NCBI GenBank assembly: GCA_001751005.1
Contig: MAXL01000328.1
Span: forward strand, 1-5,381
DNA length: 5,381 nt
Direction of reading: 5' to 3'
Source of the DNA: Desulfobacterales bacterium S5133MH16
GTDB taxonomy: Bacteria; Desulfobacterota; Desulfobacteria; Desulfobacterales; UBA11574
The translations under genes and the position numbers were made by a program. Shown here piece after piece: positions 4,997-5,381 of the stretch (its first letter is position 1; every line of letters begins with the position of its first letter). The notes under the pieces are model-generated. The model did no database searches, was not told the origin of the DNA, and saw only the letters and a program-made list of their open reading frames with translations.

Positions 4997-5019
4997 TTTA
5001 TTGCAGAAAATACAATAAA
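4997..5019. promoter_or_regulatory. Palindrome upstream of the Lrp-family gene promoter
   Basis: TTTATTG (4997-5003) and CAATAAA (5013-5019) form a 7-bp inverted repeat around nine bases and end 14 bp before the -35 box. Another TTTATTGCA lies exactly 60 bp upstream (4937-4945). Lrp/AsnC regulators often autoregulate through AT-rich palindromes at such positions, so this is a candidate binding site. The assignment is inferred from position and symmetry only. Confidence 0.4.
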
Positions 5020-5033
5020 CATAGTTTGTTTTC

Positions 5034-5062
5034 TTGACATAGAAAATGTTGGGTGCTACAAA
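5034..5062 (+). promoter_or_regulatory. Candidate promoter of the Lrp/AsnC-family gene
   Basis: A consensus -35 TTGACA (5034-5039), a 17-bp spacer and TACAAA (5057-5062, 4/6) make a reasonable sigma-70 promoter. The leader would be about 140 nt. The bases before the -35 (TTTGTTTTCTTGACAT) nearly repeat those at the flavoprotein promoter. Confidence 0.55.
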
Positions 5063-5210
5063 ATAACCAACTTTCTCTTATACTTGATTTGTGCCCTTCA
5101 ACAGAAGGAAGTCCTAAAATGATTTTACGGCTGGATTGAGTTGAAAGATTTTGAGGGCCTGTTCAGTGGAACACGGGTTAAGCAGCAATCTAAATGGAGG
5201 ATGAAGCAAG

Positions 5211-5381
5211 ATGGTCGGGGCACAACCGAATTTAGACAATATAGATAGGAAAATTATTCTTGAACTGCAAAAGGACGCCAGGAGACAGTTTAAGGTTATT
5301 GCCAAAAAACTAAATGTCTCTGAAGGAACCATCAAGAACCGGGTTACGCGTTTGATCAACAGAGGAATCTTGAAACTGGAG
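5211..5381 (+). CDS. Lrp/AsnC-family transcriptional regulator, N-terminus only
   Basis: Fifty-seven codons are visible before the window ends. They form a typical AsnC-type winged helix-turn-helix: LDNIDRKIILELQKDAR (8-24), FKVIAKKLNVSEGTIKNRV (27-45) with the recognition helix in the SEGTIKNRVTRL part, and INRGILKLE (49-57) leading into the wing. The C-terminal ligand-binding RAM/AsnC domain (full length normally about 150 residues) lies beyond the edge. Lrp-family proteins are cytoplasmic regulators that sense amino acids and control amino-acid or central metabolism. The ATG at 5211 is chosen because it is in frame with the domain and has GGAGG (5196-5200) ten bases upstream. ATGs at 5194 and 5201 are in other frames. 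It is preceded by a candidate promoter and palindrome. The neighbouring genes on its right, which would show its target, are not visible. Confidence 0.9.
   Translation, partial: MVGAQPNLDNIDRKIILELQKDARRQFKVIAKKLNVSEGTIKNRVTRLINRGILKLE

Noticed and set aside
5114..5359. 81-residue minus-strand open frame at the right end
   Set aside because: It is antisense to the clear Lrp/AsnC helix-turn-helix frame.

Overview
This window looks like a piece of an anaerobic bacterial chromosome that carries a small corrinoid-dependent methyltransferase (methylotrophy-type) cluster. The best guess is a Desulfobacterota sulfate reducer. That guess rests on the combination of a non-pyrrolysine MttB-family protein, its corrinoid partner, an RpiR regulator and a sarcosine-oxidase-like remnant, plus AT-rich intergenic DNA with several short palindromic repeats. 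No rRNA or other taxonomic marker is present, so the assignment is an inference.

Layout. On the minus strand, in transcription order: an RpiR/MurR-type regulator (3307 to 2417), a 212-residue corrinoid protein of the MttC/MtgC type (2291 to 1653), and an MttB-family methyltransferase (1470 to beyond the left edge, 490 codons visible and no in-frame stop). Divergent from the regulator, on the plus strand, is the beginning of a sarcosine-oxidase-beta-like flavoprotein gene (3824 to about 4249) that is broken by stop codons and has lost most of its length. From 4250 to 5200 there is no convincing gene. That stretch holds decayed repeat-like sequence, a 111-bp MITE-like inverted repeat (4819-4929) and the promoter region of an Lrp/AsnC-family regulator whose first 57 codons (5211-5381) end the window.

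How the parts fit. MttB-family proteins move a methyl group from a methylated amine to the Co(I) corrinoid carried by the MttC-like partner. A methylcorrinoid:tetrahydrofolate methyltransferase and a reductive activase would be needed to complete the cycle, but neither is in the window. The flavoprotein remnant belongs to a family that oxidatively demethylates sarcosine or related N-methyl amino acids, so the ancestral locus may have stripped methyl groups stepwise from a betaine-like compound. The RpiR regulator is the likely local controller. The regulator/flavoprotein intergenic region holds two nearly identical 17-bp palindromic sites (16/17 match, opposite orientation, centres 31 bp apart), one of them on the -35 box of the flavoprotein promoter. 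Weaker matches lie in the regulator's own promoter and between the regulator and the corrinoid gene.

The most interesting points are this candidate regulon motif, the pairing of a SIS-domain (normally sugar-phosphate-sensing) regulator with a corrinoid methyltransferase of unknown substrate, and the dead flavoprotein gene that keeps a well-formed, apparently regulated promoter.
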